Assembly (NCBI GenBank): GCA_019359375.1
Contig: JAHHHL010000031.1
Span: 1-64,000, forward strand
Direction: 5' to 3'
Length of the DNA stretch: 64,000 nucleotides
Source of the DNA: Lyngbya sp. HA4199-MV5
GTDB lineage: Bacteria > Cyanobacteriota > Cyanobacteriia > Leptolyngbyales > Leptolyngbyaceae
Of the stretch, positions 35,026 to 44,726 are shown piece by piece. Position 1 is the first letter of the stretch. Each line of letters starts with the position of its first letter. The notes below the pieces were generated by a model. It was given only the letters and a program-made list of their open reading frames with translations, had not been told where the DNA came from and ran no database searches. The position numbers and the translations under genes were made by a program.

Positions 35026-36138
35026 ATGTCGCGAATTCCTGCTATCAATCAACGCTTTACAGGAGCCTATCAAGCAACCGAACAGGCTCAGCGAATTGCA
35101 GAACTCCAAGCTGAGGTAGAACAACTTCGAGCCGCTCAGTCTCCCGATTTAGAAGCGCAGTTAGAAGTTCTGCGCGAGCAACTGAAGGCTCAATCTGGGG
35201 AGCTTGCAGTAGAACTAGAGCTAATTTACCCAAACCCACATCAGCCCCGACAAACCATTACATCTGAAAGTATTCAGACGATCGCTCGAAGTCTAGAAAA
35301 GGACGGACAAATCACACCATTGATTGTGATTCCACAGGGCGAGCAATATCTGCTTTGGGACGGACAACGTCGTTGGGAAGCTGCCAAATCGCTGGGCTGG
35401 AAAACTCTGCAAGCGGTAACCGCCCCAATGCCTAAGGATTTGCATCGGAAGGCACTGCTAACGTTTATTCATCACGAGGATCTCAATCCACTGGATAAGG
35501 CAGAAGCGATCGTCAAGGAGGTTGCAGATTCAACTGGCGTTACAGCCGAGGAAATTTCAACGGTACTGTCTACTGTGCTTCGCCGTTTAGAGCGTGGACA
35601 ACAGATCAACCAACTCACTTCCTTGATAGCTGTTACTCCCGAAGAGCAACAAAAGGGACTACAACAGTTGGACATCAGTGAAACTGAGACAGCACTTCTA
35701 CTCTCTTTGCTTGATTTAGGTCTGAATCCAGCCTCGGTGAAGGCAAATCTACTTTCAATGCTGGCATTACCCCCTGACCTGAAGCAAGCCATTCAAGAGC
35801 AGGGGCTGAAAGGTGCTCATGCTTTGGCGTTAGCTAGCCTATCAGATAAAACTTTGAAGATTGCAGAACGTCAGGCGACCAAAGAGCGTCTTGCTGCGAC
35901 TCAAGAGGTGATTGAGCAGGATTTGACCGTTGCGAAAACTCGTGAGCTAGTTGCTCAAGTTAAAGCAAAGTATTTAAATCACAAACCCGTTGAATCAAAA
36001 GAAGTTACGGTCGCTGCAAAGGGACTTGAAAAACTATCACCTGGCATTATGAAAACTACAAACCAGGAACAACTTGTAGAACTGCGACATATCCTTCAGC
36101 AAAAACTTGCTGAAATTGAGGCAATCCTAGCAGAGTAG
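35026..36138 (+). CDS. parB: ParB-type partition protein
   Basis: 370 aa. A coiled N-terminus (about 20-60) is followed by the ParB/Srx domain: NPHQPR (70-75), IARSLEKDGQITPLIV and the box II GQRRWEAA (113-120), then HEDLNPLDKAEAI and a HTH-like region (about 160-200). The C-terminus (QLVELRHILQQKLAEIEAI) is a likely dimerisation helix. The usual GERR Glu is Gln here. Immediately follows parA. A parS site was not identified with certainty. Confidence 0.88.
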   Translation: MSRIPAINQRFTGAYQATEQAQRIAELQAEVEQLRAAQSPDLEAQLEVLREQLKAQSGELAVELELIYPNPHQPRQTITSESIQTIARSLEKDGQITPLIVIPQGEQYLLWDGQRRWEAAKSLGWKTLQAVTAPMPKDLHRKALLTFIHHEDLNPLDKAEAIVKEVADSTGVTAEEISTVLSTVLRRLERGQQINQLTSLIAVTPEEQQKGLQQLDISETETALLLSLLDLGLNPASVKANLLSMLALPPDLKQAIQEQGLKGAHALALASLSDKTLKIAERQATKERLAATQEVIEQDLTVAKTRELVAQVKAKYLNHKPVESKEVTVAAKGLEKLSPGIMKTTNQEQLVELRHILQQKLAEIEAILAE

Positions 36139-36459
36139 TTCCCAGTTCAATCCTGCCGAACTCAACTGAGTAGAAACAGCGTGGATTACTGCTATATCTC
36201 TAATTTGCCTCTCTTTCAGAAAAGTGAGTACTGAAACCCACATTCCGCACTTCCAACTGGCACATTGAGGATTAACGACGAAGTAATCAAGGTTACAGCG
36301 ATCGTACCCTGCTCAATTCGCAACTATGCCAGCTTACTGAGAGAAAGCGCCGAGTAGTTCATCTAAACTAAATATTTTGAAACGTTTGCTGTGAATGGGT
36401 TTGAAGCTTAATAGTTTGGTGTGACACTTAAAGGGCGGAAAGTGGGCTGAAACAACTCC
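36139..36459. other. Non-coding gap between convergent parB and recombinase genes
   Basis: No gene and no strong terminator hairpin seen. Might hold a parS or origin, but no repeated motif stands out. Confidence 0.4.
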
Positions 36460-38112
36460 TCACTTAGAATTTCTCAACTGCTCATTCACTGCTTTTAGGT
36501 CAAACGCTTCAGGATCAAACTCTCGACCCACCCACTCCTTGCGCTCTTGATAGTCCGGATGACGCGGATTCTGCAAAACTTTCAGCAATGCGGTATAGCC
36601 CCAACTGCTGCCACAATCCTCTTGTGGACAAGCCCGGTTTCCTGCCAAGCAAATGGGATAGGGCTGTTCAGCCTGCATAGGTAAAATCTTTTCTACCGTA
36701 ATTTCATGCAGCCACTCATCGCCAAAATCATAAGTGTAGGAAAACGTGAGCGATGCATGAGAGACGACCTGATCCAACCGCAGACTTTCATCTTCACTCA
36801 AAGAAAACCGGTGTAAATGATAATCCTCCCAGCCCATCACCCGCTGCAAAATCTGATGGAGTTGAGCCAAGCTTGTACGGCTCCCAACTTGAACTCTGCG
36901 CCAAATTTGCGGACGAATGCCTGCCAAAACCACCTTCAACTGGTAAACCCTTTCCGGCTTTGCAGATCCTTTCGATGAAGTCGTGAGAGTGGAGGATAGA
37001 TCGGCTGGACTCTCCCCAAGTGCTTCACAATTCACAGCTTCATCTGATCGTTCTATGACAACAGGTTCGGGCTGCGAACTGTGAGCAGATGGTTCTCCAG
37101 GGTTGTGTTTGGAGTCAATCGCCCCTGACTTTTCCGTAATCTGGTCAAATGCCGCTTCTGCCGCTGCCTGGTCTGCTGCCCTGGTATAGCGCCGAAAGCT
37201 CTGCACCGACCGATGCCGAGTTAGAGTCATCACATGATACGGATTCATCCCCTTCAACACCAAGTTAGTCGCAAACGTGTGGCGGAACTGATGCGCGTGG
37301 AAGTCAATTCCGGTCTGCTCGGCAACCCAATCCATTAACTTGCGAATCCCGTCATAGCCTAGTCTTTTGCCGCCATTCCGTCGAGAATAAGAAACAAACA
37401 ACGGAGATTGGGGCGGTAGCACCTCTCCATTCGTCTGTCGCCACCCTAAATACTGGTCTAAATCTGCCAGTCCCTGCTGGGTCAACGGCACCCAACCCTT
37501 ACTATCTGCCTTTGCCTCTCGGATTCGCAGTCGTCGCCCGTCATAATCCTCCACGTACAGTGACGACACTTCCTCTGCCCGCAACCCGTGTAGCAGCACC
37601 GAAACTAACGCCACGTTTCGTTCTGGCAATGAACTAAGGGCAACTGCCCCGTAAATCTGTTCAACTTCTGTATCCTTCAGATTCTGTGCTTCCGGTTCTT
37701 TTAACTTAGGCAAATCCACTTCGGTCGTTGGGGCAAACGAGACATAGCGAGATCGCACCATCCAGCTGTAAAAATTCCTCAGTGTTCCCAGAATCCGTCG
37801 CACTGTTGCATCTGACAACACCCGTTGCCCTGACTCAATATCTTTCCGCAGTAGATGCGCTTTGAACTGGGCAATCTGACGCGGTGTCACCTCTGCCCAT
37901 GCCTTATCGGTCCAATCTAGAAATGCCTGCAAGTCCTGTCGGTAGGCTTTCTGACTTTTGGGAGCGAGCGATCGCGCTTGCAAAAACTCGTCTACCCGCA
38001 GACTCCGTAGTTCAACAGGATGATTAGACCCAACAGCACGGACACCCTCAGTTGGTTGAGCTATGCTCTGAAGTGGAAGGATGACAGGCTCAGGAATGGA
38101 TTTACGGCTCAT
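36460..38112 (-). CDS. Xer-type tyrosine recombinase fused to pRiA4b ORF3-like domain
   Basis: 550 aa. Residues 38-130 are the SAM-like core-binding domain (FLQARSLAPKSQKAYRQ), and 140-315 the catalytic domain with R178 (LLHGLRAEEV), K205, H274-x-x-R277 (HAHQFRHTF), H300 and Y309 (SFRRYTR). After a Ser-rich linker (about 330-388), residues 389-550 match the plasmid pRiA4b ORF-3-like domain: VYQLKVVLAGIRPQIWRRVQV, TLAQLHQILQ-like and YDFGDEWLHEI. This domain also occurs as an IS-associated passenger. The fusion is unusual; both parts look intact. May resolve plasmid dimers or mobilise a unit. Confidence 0.88.
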   Translation of the reverse strand: MSRKSIPEPVILPLQSIAQPTEGVRAVGSNHPVELRSLRVDEFLQARSLAPKSQKAYRQDLQAFLDWTDKAWAEVTPRQIAQFKAHLLRKDIESGQRVLSDATVRRILGTLRNFYSWMVRSRYVSFAPTTEVDLPKLKEPEAQNLKDTEVEQIYGAVALSSLPERNVALVSVLLHGLRAEEVSSLYVEDYDGRRLRIREAKADSKGWVPLTQQGLADLDQYLGWRQTNGEVLPPQSPLFVSYSRRNGGKRLGYDGIRKLMDWVAEQTGIDFHAHQFRHTFATNLVLKGMNPYHVMTLTRHRSVQSFRRYTRAADQAAAEAAFDQITEKSGAIDSKHNPGEPSAHSSQPEPVVIERSDEAVNCEALGESPADLSSTLTTSSKGSAKPERVYQLKVVLAGIRPQIWRRVQVGSRTSLAQLHQILQRVMGWEDYHLHRFSLSEDESLRLDQVVSHASLTFSYTYDFGDEWLHEITVEKILPMQAEQPYPICLAGNRACPQEDCGSSWGYTALLKVLQNPRHPDYQERKEWVGREFDPEAFDLKAVNEQLRNSK

Positions 38113-38316
38113 CTGCTACATTAAGATCGTTAGTACTAAGATAAAGCATCCCGTGCTGTTGAGCGATCGCAATTTCAAAGCATACTCAGAGTCGTAATCT
38201 CAAAATTCTCTTCAATCATATTCCGGATAATCATCATTATCTGGAATATGCAAATGTAAGACGAAATCAGGGTTGGGGATGAACACCAAATCTGAAAGGG
38301 CAGTAGAATTGAGGCT

Positions 38317-39246
38317 GTGAACTCGTTGAGTCAAATGGCGATGGTTTCAGTTCCACCCAAACTAACGGTGATTGACGGCATCATTCATATCGAGCAGGAC
38401 GACCCACCGCGATCGCCTAAGGATGTGTTGCCCACCATGTACGATTTGCCCAGTGAAGACCCGGAGGAGCCTGGTTTGCCGGATGAATTTCATGACCTCC
38501 AACCTCAACTCCTAAGTCGCACACTGAGCTTAACGGGCTACAGACGGGAGAATTGCTTCACTGCATCTGACCTTAATCTCTACTACAATGTGCGGCATCC
38601 GTTGTGGCACAAGCGCCCAGATTGGTTTCTGGTGGTCGATGTGCCGCGCTTGTACGAGCAGCGAGATTTACGCCGCAGCTATGTGCTGTGGCAGGAGGGC
38701 AATCCGCCCACTGTGGTCGTCGAGTTTTTGTCACCGGGAACGGAAGCCGAAGATTTGGGGCGCTTCTATGAAGGAACGGTTGAAGGCGTAGAGAGTGGAC
38801 CAACGAATTCTGTGGTTAGTGCTTTAGAGGCAGATCTCGATGAGACGCAGGCAAAACCACCTCCAAAATTCGAGGTGTATGAAACGCGGCTACGAGTGCC
38901 GCATTACTTTGTCTACAGTCGCTTCACCGGGCGCTTACGCTACTTTAAGTTAGAGGGTGGGCAATATCAGGAACAACCGCTTAATCCAGAATTGCCGCTA
39001 GTGTGGCTGACGGATTTGGAAATTGGCTTGGGCATCTGGCAAGGGGAGTTTGAGGGAGTGACCGCTGCCTGGTTGCGCTGGTGCGATCGAGACGGCAACT
39101 GGCTGCTCACTGATACGGAGCAAGCCCAAGCCCAACTGCTACAAGCGGCTCGCAATCTGTTGGCAACGGGGATGGAGCTAGAGCAAATGTCTCAGCTATT
39201 GAATCTATCAGAGGCACAAGCTCAATCGCTCCGTTCATTCGATTAA
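38317..39246 (+). CDS. Uma2-family endonuclease-fold protein
   Basis: 309 aa from GTG 38317 (ATG 38335 also possible). Uma2/DUF820 core: LNLYYNVRHPLWHKRPDWFLVVDVPR, then PPTVVVEFLSPGTEAEDLGR with the catalytic-type Glu, and YETRLRVPHYFVYSRFTGRL. The C-terminal 60 residues (LLQAARNLLATGMELEQMSQLL) form the helical tail seen in many cyanobacterial members. Fold known; biological role unclear. Confidence 0.88.
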   Translation: MNSLSQMAMVSVPPKLTVIDGIIHIEQDDPPRSPKDVLPTMYDLPSEDPEEPGLPDEFHDLQPQLLSRTLSLTGYRRENCFTASDLNLYYNVRHPLWHKRPDWFLVVDVPRLYEQRDLRRSYVLWQEGNPPTVVVEFLSPGTEAEDLGRFYEGTVEGVESGPTNSVVSALEADLDETQAKPPPKFEVYETRLRVPHYFVYSRFTGRLRYFKLEGGQYQEQPLNPELPLVWLTDLEIGLGIWQGEFEGVTAAWLRWCDRDGNWLLTDTEQAQAQLLQAARNLLATGMELEQMSQLLNLSEAQAQSLRSFD

Positions 39247-39264
39247 ACCTCTGCCACTGAAGCG

Positions 39265-40788
39265 ATGCGTTCACGAAGTGCCTCTAACCGAGAATCGTCC
39301 AAGCAAATTCCAGCCAAGTGCGATCGCTGTGCTCTGCTCTCGATGGCGGAGGTACGATCGCTTCATGGAGCAGCAGGCGATGGGTGCTATGTCACTAAGG
39401 TGTGCCGCAGTCGCCGATCCTATGCGCGGCATCGTAACCTGCGCAATCAAACTCGCAGACAAAGATGGCATGAGACCTCATCGGGAACTAACGGTGCCAA
39501 AGCTGAAACTCAACCGACTGCTCAGTTAATTGTCTATCGGGCGACTCGCTACAACGCTCCAATTGATGGCATTGCGGCTGAGGTGCGGCAGGGGAAAACT
39601 AAACTGGCAACCGTGCAGCCAGTCTACTGTTTGGGATTATTACCGAAACAAATCGAGGCTTACATTGAGGCTATGTGGTTGGTGCTACAGCAGGACTATG
39701 GCATTGATAAGTTTGCAGGTGTCGTGCAGCAGTTGCCGCGATCGTGGCAGGAATTAAAGACTGCAAAGCAACGATCGCCCCGTCATCGCGAGATTAAGAT
39801 TGACTTACCTGGGGTGACTGATAGTTACTCAGCCGTGCTGGAGATTTGTCGTCAACCAGAGACTGCTGCTGTCATTGCGCTCAAGACAGCAGTGTGGAGA
39901 GGGGCAACGCCAGAGAGCGGTACACCATTTCTCGACTGTCGCGGGCTGCTGCCGTCTCAGATTCATGCCTACCTGGGTCAAGTGCTCGCGTTGCTTCAAT
40001 CGCGCTACAGTATTCGCTGGTTTGCTCGGCAAGTGCAACAGCCCCTCGAATCGTGCTTACCCTGGTTGGGACAGACAGAACAGACGAGCGAGGGGGAATC
40101 AGAACCTGAAGTCACGTTAGACCTTGACCCGCTGTGGCGGGAGTTGGAAACCAGTTTACAACAGCGTGACCTTCCTCCTGTACAAGCATTAGAGGTGGCG
40201 GCTGAGGGCATCTCTCAGATTGTGTTGCAGTTTGCTCAGTTTGCAGAGCTGGCATTTGAGGAGTTGGAAGCCGTCGCGGAGCGTGGCGTGATACTAGCAG
40301 AGGATGTATTTGATCAGTATGTCCGTCAAACGATGGAGGTGGATTTCGAGCAGTTTATTGAACCTCTGGCAACGCTACCCAGAAAGCACTCGGAGCGACA
40401 AGAGATTAGGGAAGGAAATTCCGTTGTCGGGGAGTTAAATCAAGCGGCTGTGCTACAAGTGTTAGATGAGCAGATGAGCCAAGAACCAGAGTTAACAGAA
40501 TCAGAAATCTTCAACGGAGCTTTGGCGTTGGCACACGAAGAAGATGCCTCAGCCTGGGGAGGGATGATCGCTCAGTGGATGCAGGAACACCAATCGTCAT
40601 TACCTCTCATGGAACTGGTGCAGGCAATGCAAATGCCGTTACTCAATACTTGGTTAGGAGTGCTGTTGAGCGACGAGTTTGTAGTGGAGCAGCGTGGACA
40701 GTTTTATGACTTAACGAGCGTGTGGATAACTGTGATTACCCACTCCGATCAATTTACTGAATCAAAATCCATGCCAACTAGACCATAA
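39265..40788 (+). CDS. Cyanobacterial zinc-finger protein of unknown function
   Basis: 507 aa. The N-terminus KCDRCALLSMAEVRSLHG, with GDGCYVTKVCRSRRSYARHR after it, is a conserved Cys-x2-Cys...Cys...Cys cluster seen in many cyanobacterial proteins; presumably a small zinc-binding domain. The rest has two similar segments (IYCLGLLPKQIEAYIEAMWLV-like near 120 and CRGLLPSQIHAYLGQVLALL near 225), suggesting internal duplication, and a helical acidic C-terminal half. Function unknown. The last 15 residues run over the LuxR remnant on the other strand and may be foreign to the original protein. Confidence 0.7.
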   Translation: MRSRSASNRESSKQIPAKCDRCALLSMAEVRSLHGAAGDGCYVTKVCRSRRSYARHRNLRNQTRRQRWHETSSGTNGAKAETQPTAQLIVYRATRYNAPIDGIAAEVRQGKTKLATVQPVYCLGLLPKQIEAYIEAMWLVLQQDYGIDKFAGVVQQLPRSWQELKTAKQRSPRHREIKIDLPGVTDSYSAVLEICRQPETAAVIALKTAVWRGATPESGTPFLDCRGLLPSQIHAYLGQVLALLQSRYSIRWFARQVQQPLESCLPWLGQTEQTSEGESEPEVTLDLDPLWRELETSLQQRDLPPVQALEVAAEGISQIVLQFAQFAELAFEELEAVAERGVILAEDVFDQYVRQTMEVDFEQFIEPLATLPRKHSERQEIREGNSVVGELNQAAVLQVLDEQMSQEPELTESEIFNGALALAHEEDASAWGGMIAQWMQEHQSSLPLMELVQAMQMPLLNTWLGVLLSDEFVVEQRGQFYDLTSVWITVITHSDQFTESKSMPTRP

Positions 40789-40866
40789 CGCCACGCGATC
40801 GCCGTAGCTTTTGCCCGATCCGATACCTCCAGTTTTGCCAGAATGCTGGTGACATGATTGCGAATG
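40749..40866 (-). pseudogene. C-terminal remnant of a LuxR/NarL-type response regulator
   Basis: Read leftward from the IS end, this encodes NHVTSILAKLEVSDRAKA then TAIAWRYGLV and a stop at 40749. That is the recognition helix and last helix of a LuxR-type HTH (R-N-H-x-x-x-I-x-x-K-L). Everything upstream is gone, cut exactly at the IS6-type element. Confidence 0.75.
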
Positions 40867-41697
40867 GCATTATCAACTTAACGGAGCAGATTCAAAATTA
40901 GGCACGATAATTCCTGAGCAGTCTTGATCTCTCGGATGACGCAGCAGAATTTAGCCCAGCAACTTCTCGCCAATCTTCAAATCGTTGGCGTAGCTGTTCT
41001 CGATATCGTTTTGCACTCAGTTCATGTTGTTTTGGGTGAAAGTGGTCTCGGATCGGGTCAAATGTCGAGAGAAATCGTTGCGCTTGTCCTGGAGATTTGA
41101 ATCGCCTCATTCGTCGTTCTCGTACCCGGGTCGGTTGATGCGAATTCTCCGCTCGATTATTTAATCCCTTGTGCTGTCGATGTTCTACGCTTGGCATCAC
41201 CTGTTTCTTTGCGGCTTCGTAACTCTTCAGTTTGTCCGTCACCATCACCCGTGGCACAAACCCTTGTTTCTTCAACAGCTTACGGAAAAATCGCTTCACT
41301 GCTTCGGTGTCTCGATGGTGTTGCAGCAAGACATCCAGCACGTTTCCTTCACTGTCCAACGCCCGCCACAGGTAGTATTGCTGCTTTTTGATTGTGACGA
41401 CCATTTCATCGAGATGCCATTTGTCGGTCATATAAGGGCGCTTGTGCCGCAGCTGATTCGCGTATTGCTGCCCGAATTTCTGGCACCATTCTCGGATTGA
41501 TTCGTAAGTGACCTCGATCCCTCGGTATAACATCAGCTTCTCGATATCTCGGTAGCTCAAAGGGAAGGTGTAATAGAGCCAAACGCAGTAGCTGATAATT
41601 TCGCCGGGGAAGCGATGACGGGAGTACATGGGCAAGCGGATGTGATCAACGTTGAACCAGTACGATTATTCTACATTCCTGTTAAGCTGACAATGCC
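40866..41697 (-). mobile_element. IS6-family insertion sequence
   Basis: 832 bp. Ends GGCATTATCAACTTAACGGA (left) and, in inverse, GGCATTGTCAGCTTAACAGG (right) match at 17 of 20 positions. It holds one intact transposase gene. The 8 bases on each side (TTGCGAAT, GGGATGGA) do not match, so it has no target duplication; it may have arrived by cointegrate or deletion. It truncates a LuxR-type gene on one side and another transposase gene on the other. Confidence 0.85.
40898..41635 (-). CDS. IS6-family transposase
   Basis: 245 aa, normal length. N-terminal HTH (YRDIEKLMLYRGIEVTYESI) and a DDE domain with D in DKWHLDEMVV, D in MVTDKLKSY and E in NNRAENSHQPTRVRER. Fills the element between its inverted repeats. 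Its end sequences resemble the palindrome at 21420-21483, so it could act on that element in trans. Confidence 0.93.
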   Translation of the reverse strand: MPMYSRHRFPGEIISYCVWLYYTFPLSYRDIEKLMLYRGIEVTYESIREWCQKFGQQYANQLRHKRPYMTDKWHLDEMVVTIKKQQYYLWRALDSEGNVLDVLLQHHRDTEAVKRFFRKLLKKQGFVPRVMVTDKLKSYEAAKKQVMPSVEHRQHKGLNNRAENSHQPTRVRERRMRRFKSPGQAQRFLSTFDPIRDHFHPKQHELSAKRYREQLRQRFEDWREVAGLNSAASSERSRLLRNYRA

Positions 41698-42187
41698 GGG
41701 ATGGACTGGCATATTCCTTGCCGTGCCAAACCCGAAAACTCCAGGGCATCCGCCACTGTCCAATCTCTAGATATAAAATGACCAGATGCAACCCGCGTTT
41801 GCCATTGAGCAGTCGCACCCAAGGGTCAGGACGCTCTGGGTTTTGACTCAGTGTACTCAACTGTAAGAACTTGCCGCACTTTTCTAAACTGGTCAGGTCA
41901 ATCAACACTCGCAAGGGCAGGTCTTGACGCAGACGATGCCCGACTACTTGCTGCACTATCGTTTGGCGAGTCATGCGAATCACAGCACGAGTTGACCACA
42001 AGTAGTGATTGAGAAATCGACTTAACGAACTGGCTGACTTGATTTGGGTTTGTTGGGGTGAGGGATGCCCTTGAGCCTCTAAAAACAGCCCCATCATTGC
42101 TCTGAGGCTAGCTTTTTGATACTCACTAGGCATCAGGCAAAGCAGACTATACACTAGCCCTTGGGCGTGTTGAACAATGGTTTCCAT
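41698..42187 (-). pseudogene. Truncated DDE transposase (IS4-like)
   Basis: Only the first about 163 residues remain before the IS6 end at 41697; the frame then runs on into IS sequence. LRVLIDLTSLEKCGKFLQL has the first catalytic Asp, and LLNGKRGLHLVILYLE the following strands. The later D and E motifs are missing. The family looks IS4-like, but I cannot assign the subgroup. ATG at 42187. Confidence 0.7.
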
Positions 42188-42331
42188 AACCGTTCAATTG
42201 AATTTTGATTACGCCCTTTCTTTCAGATTTTTTTCCCTTTGGCAACCCCTTACTGACACTGGTGCAAGATCTCAGTTAATCCTCTAACACTTGACTTGCT
42301 ACATCGCACCGCTTCAATTACCCCATAAAGG

Positions 42332-42964
42332 TTAGTATGGAGTACCAGTCCCTTCGATGAACTCTGGAGGCAATACATCACTAAACAGTAATTGCTGTAG
42401 CTCAACACCTTCGGGACGGCTCCAATCCTTTACCAACTCAGCAATCAGAGTAATCGTAGCAGTTAGCACAACTCCAGCATCACGCATCCGCTGCCGTGCT
42501 AATTCTTCTGAGAGGTAGAAGGGTGAACCAGAAGCATCCATAACTGCTTGAACACCGTAGCCTTCTTGCACAGCGCTGATAGTTGGATAAACTAGGCAAA
42601 CGTCTGTAGTGATACCAGCCATAATTAAATTGGGGCGGTTGGTGTCTTTGACTGCTTTGACAAAGTTCTCATCATCCCAAGCATTAACGATGCCTGCACG
42701 TTTGACTCTTGACTCGTAGGCTTCAGGTAAGCTTTCTGCTAAAGCAGTCATCAGCAGACCTTGAAACCGCTCTTCTTGGCTACTCGTTAAGACTACAGGC
42801 ATTTTAAGTGCCTTTGCTACTTTCGCAAGTGCTAGCGTGTTTTTCTCTACCTCAGTTAGCGGTAAATTCTTGATGAGCTTCATGGTGCCAACTTGATGGT
42901 CAATTAAAAGCAATACTGAGTTTTCTTGAGTGAAGTTAGGATGAGTATCGATTGGAATTGTCAT
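42332..42964 (-). CDS. Isochorismatase-family hydrolase (YcaC-like)
   Basis: 210 aa. Cysteine hydrolase with the Asp-Lys-Cys triad: D in VLLLIDHQVGTM (about 22), K in SRVKRAGIVNA (about 108) and C in GITTDVCLVYP (about 143), next to a cis-peptide-type T-T. Closest in pattern to YcaC-type hydrolases of uncertain substrate. First gene of the metabolic half of the window; separate from the porin gene upstream by 84 bp. A truncated relative lies at 47816-47962. Confidence 0.88.
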   Translation of the reverse strand: MTIPIDTHPNFTQENSVLLLIDHQVGTMKLIKNLPLTEVEKNTLALAKVAKALKMPVVLTSSQEERFQGLLMTALAESLPEAYESRVKRAGIVNAWDDENFVKAVKDTNRPNLIMAGITTDVCLVYPTISAVQEGYGVQAVMDASGSPFYLSEELARQRMRDAGVVLTATITLIAELVKDWSRPEGVELQQLLFSDVLPPEFIEGTGTPY

Positions 42965-43048
42965 GGTGTGTGTCGGTTACAACGTCGATTCAGTCAAATC
43001 ACAATGAGAAGTATGTTACGCATCTGAATTACACAAACACTTTGTTTA

Positions 43049-44650
43049 CTAAAAAGAGAAAACAGTTCGGAGTGTACCTGTGACGATCGTGCCATTACTG
43101 CTTTGATTACCCGCTTCTGTAATCACCTGGATCAGGGGTGTAACTTGAATGTTGTTACTAATAGGAAAGTTATAGAATGCTTCAAGATTTGCTTGTGTTG
43201 CATTGCCAACATTGCTCTCAATCAGAGGTTGCCCGATCGCAATTCCTGCTAAAGCACCTCGTTTGAACAGATCCCTGAAGGCAATGCCTGCCATCCAGTA
43301 GCTCGGATTCAAATCGCCAGCGGTGCTATTTAAATAGGTGCCGTGACCGTAACGACCAAAGATGCCGATTTGTGGTGATAGCGCCAGCTCAAAATTGGCA
43401 CCAAACACATCGAAAGGAGTATTGAGAAATACACCACCAGAGTACTGGAGTCGTAAGGCAAAAGTTTTAGAAGGTGAGTATTCTATTTCAACGGTACCCT
43501 GGTAAGGATCGCCGAACAAACCACCACTGCCCCCTCGATTTGGAAACAAGATGGCAGGAGCTTGTGGACCTTCCACATATCGCTGATCGTTGTCATTAAA
43601 ACTGGCAGCATTTCCGGCAACATACACTGCTCGAAGTTTGAACGGACTTTGTTCTGGCTGCCACTGAACAACAGCACCCGCTCCCACTGAACGAGGAAAT
43701 AGAGGAAAGTTATTAATTAACGCTTGAGTTGAAAAGTCAAGGAAGCTAACGTTGGCATAACTATTTTTATCAACGTAATCTGTAGCAACAATTTGAGGAC
43801 CGATCGTGACGCTGACATCTTTAATCGGAATAAACGTGTAGAACAAGCGCCCCAAACTAAACTGAGGTCTACCAGGAACCGCAAAATCTAACACACTGCC
43901 AAAGTTTGGTTCTAAAAAACCAGCCGCGTTATCATTAGAACCTTCGCTTCCAGCGGTTAGTCGGACTTGTAGTTGATCAGTGCCTGTAAAGCTGGTGTTG
44001 AAGAACAAGGAAACGCGGTAGAGAGAAGTGGGATTTGGGTCTTCCTCAGCAACGACTGCCCCTGTAGGGGAGAGAATACGCGCTGCTCCGCAGGTACCGC
44101 AAGGGTCGCCTTCAAAGCCACCTGCATTCACGGCAACGATTACTTGTCCGGTAAGCTTTGTTGTTGTCGAAAACTGATTTGCTTCTAGAGTGGTTGTCCG
44201 AATTTCTAACGTATCAACCCGTCCCCGTGTCGTTGCTAATTCGGTGGCAAACTCTTCTTGCAATCGTTGTAGGGTCAGCAAATCTTCTTTTGGCACTGAG
44301 TTGGTTACACTAGAGGTAACTAGCTCAGTCACTCTATTCAAGCAAGCATTCAGTCCTGCCGCAAACTCATGGCGAGATAGCGCTCGATCGCCTTGAAATT
44401 GTTGATTGGAGTACCCTGCAACACAACCATACCGCTCCACTAGCGATCGCAACGCCTGAAATGCCCAGTCGCTCGGTTGCGCATCGGTAAGCTGGGAGAC
44501 CGATGTGACTTGATCCTGATCCTGATCCATTACAGACGTTCCGTCTGCTTCGCTCACGAGAACAGTCTGAGAGATCGCTGACTTTGTCAGTGAAATTACA
44601 TCTGTGCTGAAGTAGGTGAGTGCACCCAGCAGAATCCAGAGTTTTACCAT
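43049..44650 (-). CDS. SLH-domain outer-membrane porin (iron-uptake porin type)
   Basis: 533 aa. An N-terminal signal-like segment is followed by an S-layer homology domain (about 55-110: DWAFQALRSLVERYGCVAGY, LSRHEFAAGLNACL), a coiled coil (about 118-160) and a C-terminal OprB-like beta barrel ending in LRTVFSF with terminal Phe, the outer-membrane insertion signal. Cyanobacterial porins of this type are implicated in inorganic ion, especially iron, and small solute uptake. The upstream region has two LysR-type boxes matching those of the large catabolic operon, so expression may follow the same inducer. Confidence 0.9.
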   Translation of the reverse strand: MVKLWILLGALTYFSTDVISLTKSAISQTVLVSEADGTSVMDQDQDQVTSVSQLTDAQPSDWAFQALRSLVERYGCVAGYSNQQFQGDRALSRHEFAAGLNACLNRVTELVTSSVTNSVPKEDLLTLQRLQEEFATELATTRGRVDTLEIRTTTLEANQFSTTTKLTGQVIVAVNAGGFEGDPCGTCGAARILSPTGAVVAEEDPNPTSLYRVSLFFNTSFTGTDQLQVRLTAGSEGSNDNAAGFLEPNFGSVLDFAVPGRPQFSLGRLFYTFIPIKDVSVTIGPQIVATDYVDKNSYANVSFLDFSTQALINNFPLFPRSVGAGAVVQWQPEQSPFKLRAVYVAGNAASFNDNDQRYVEGPQAPAILFPNRGGSGGLFGDPYQGTVEIEYSPSKTFALRLQYSGGVFLNTPFDVFGANFELALSPQIGIFGRYGHGTYLNSTAGDLNPSYWMAGIAFRDLFKRGALAGIAIGQPLIESNVGNATQANLEAFYNFPISNNIQVTPLIQVITEAGNQSSNGTIVTGTLRTVFSF

Positions 44651-44726
44651 CTTTTACTAATGCCTTTTGCTAAAAGCATTTTTGACGTTACTTCAAAACA
44701 TTCTTAGTGATTTACTCTATAGGGTA

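Noticed and set aside
36139-36459. Possible plasmid origin or parS array after parB
   Set aside because: No iterons, DnaA-box cluster or repeated dyad could be recognised there.
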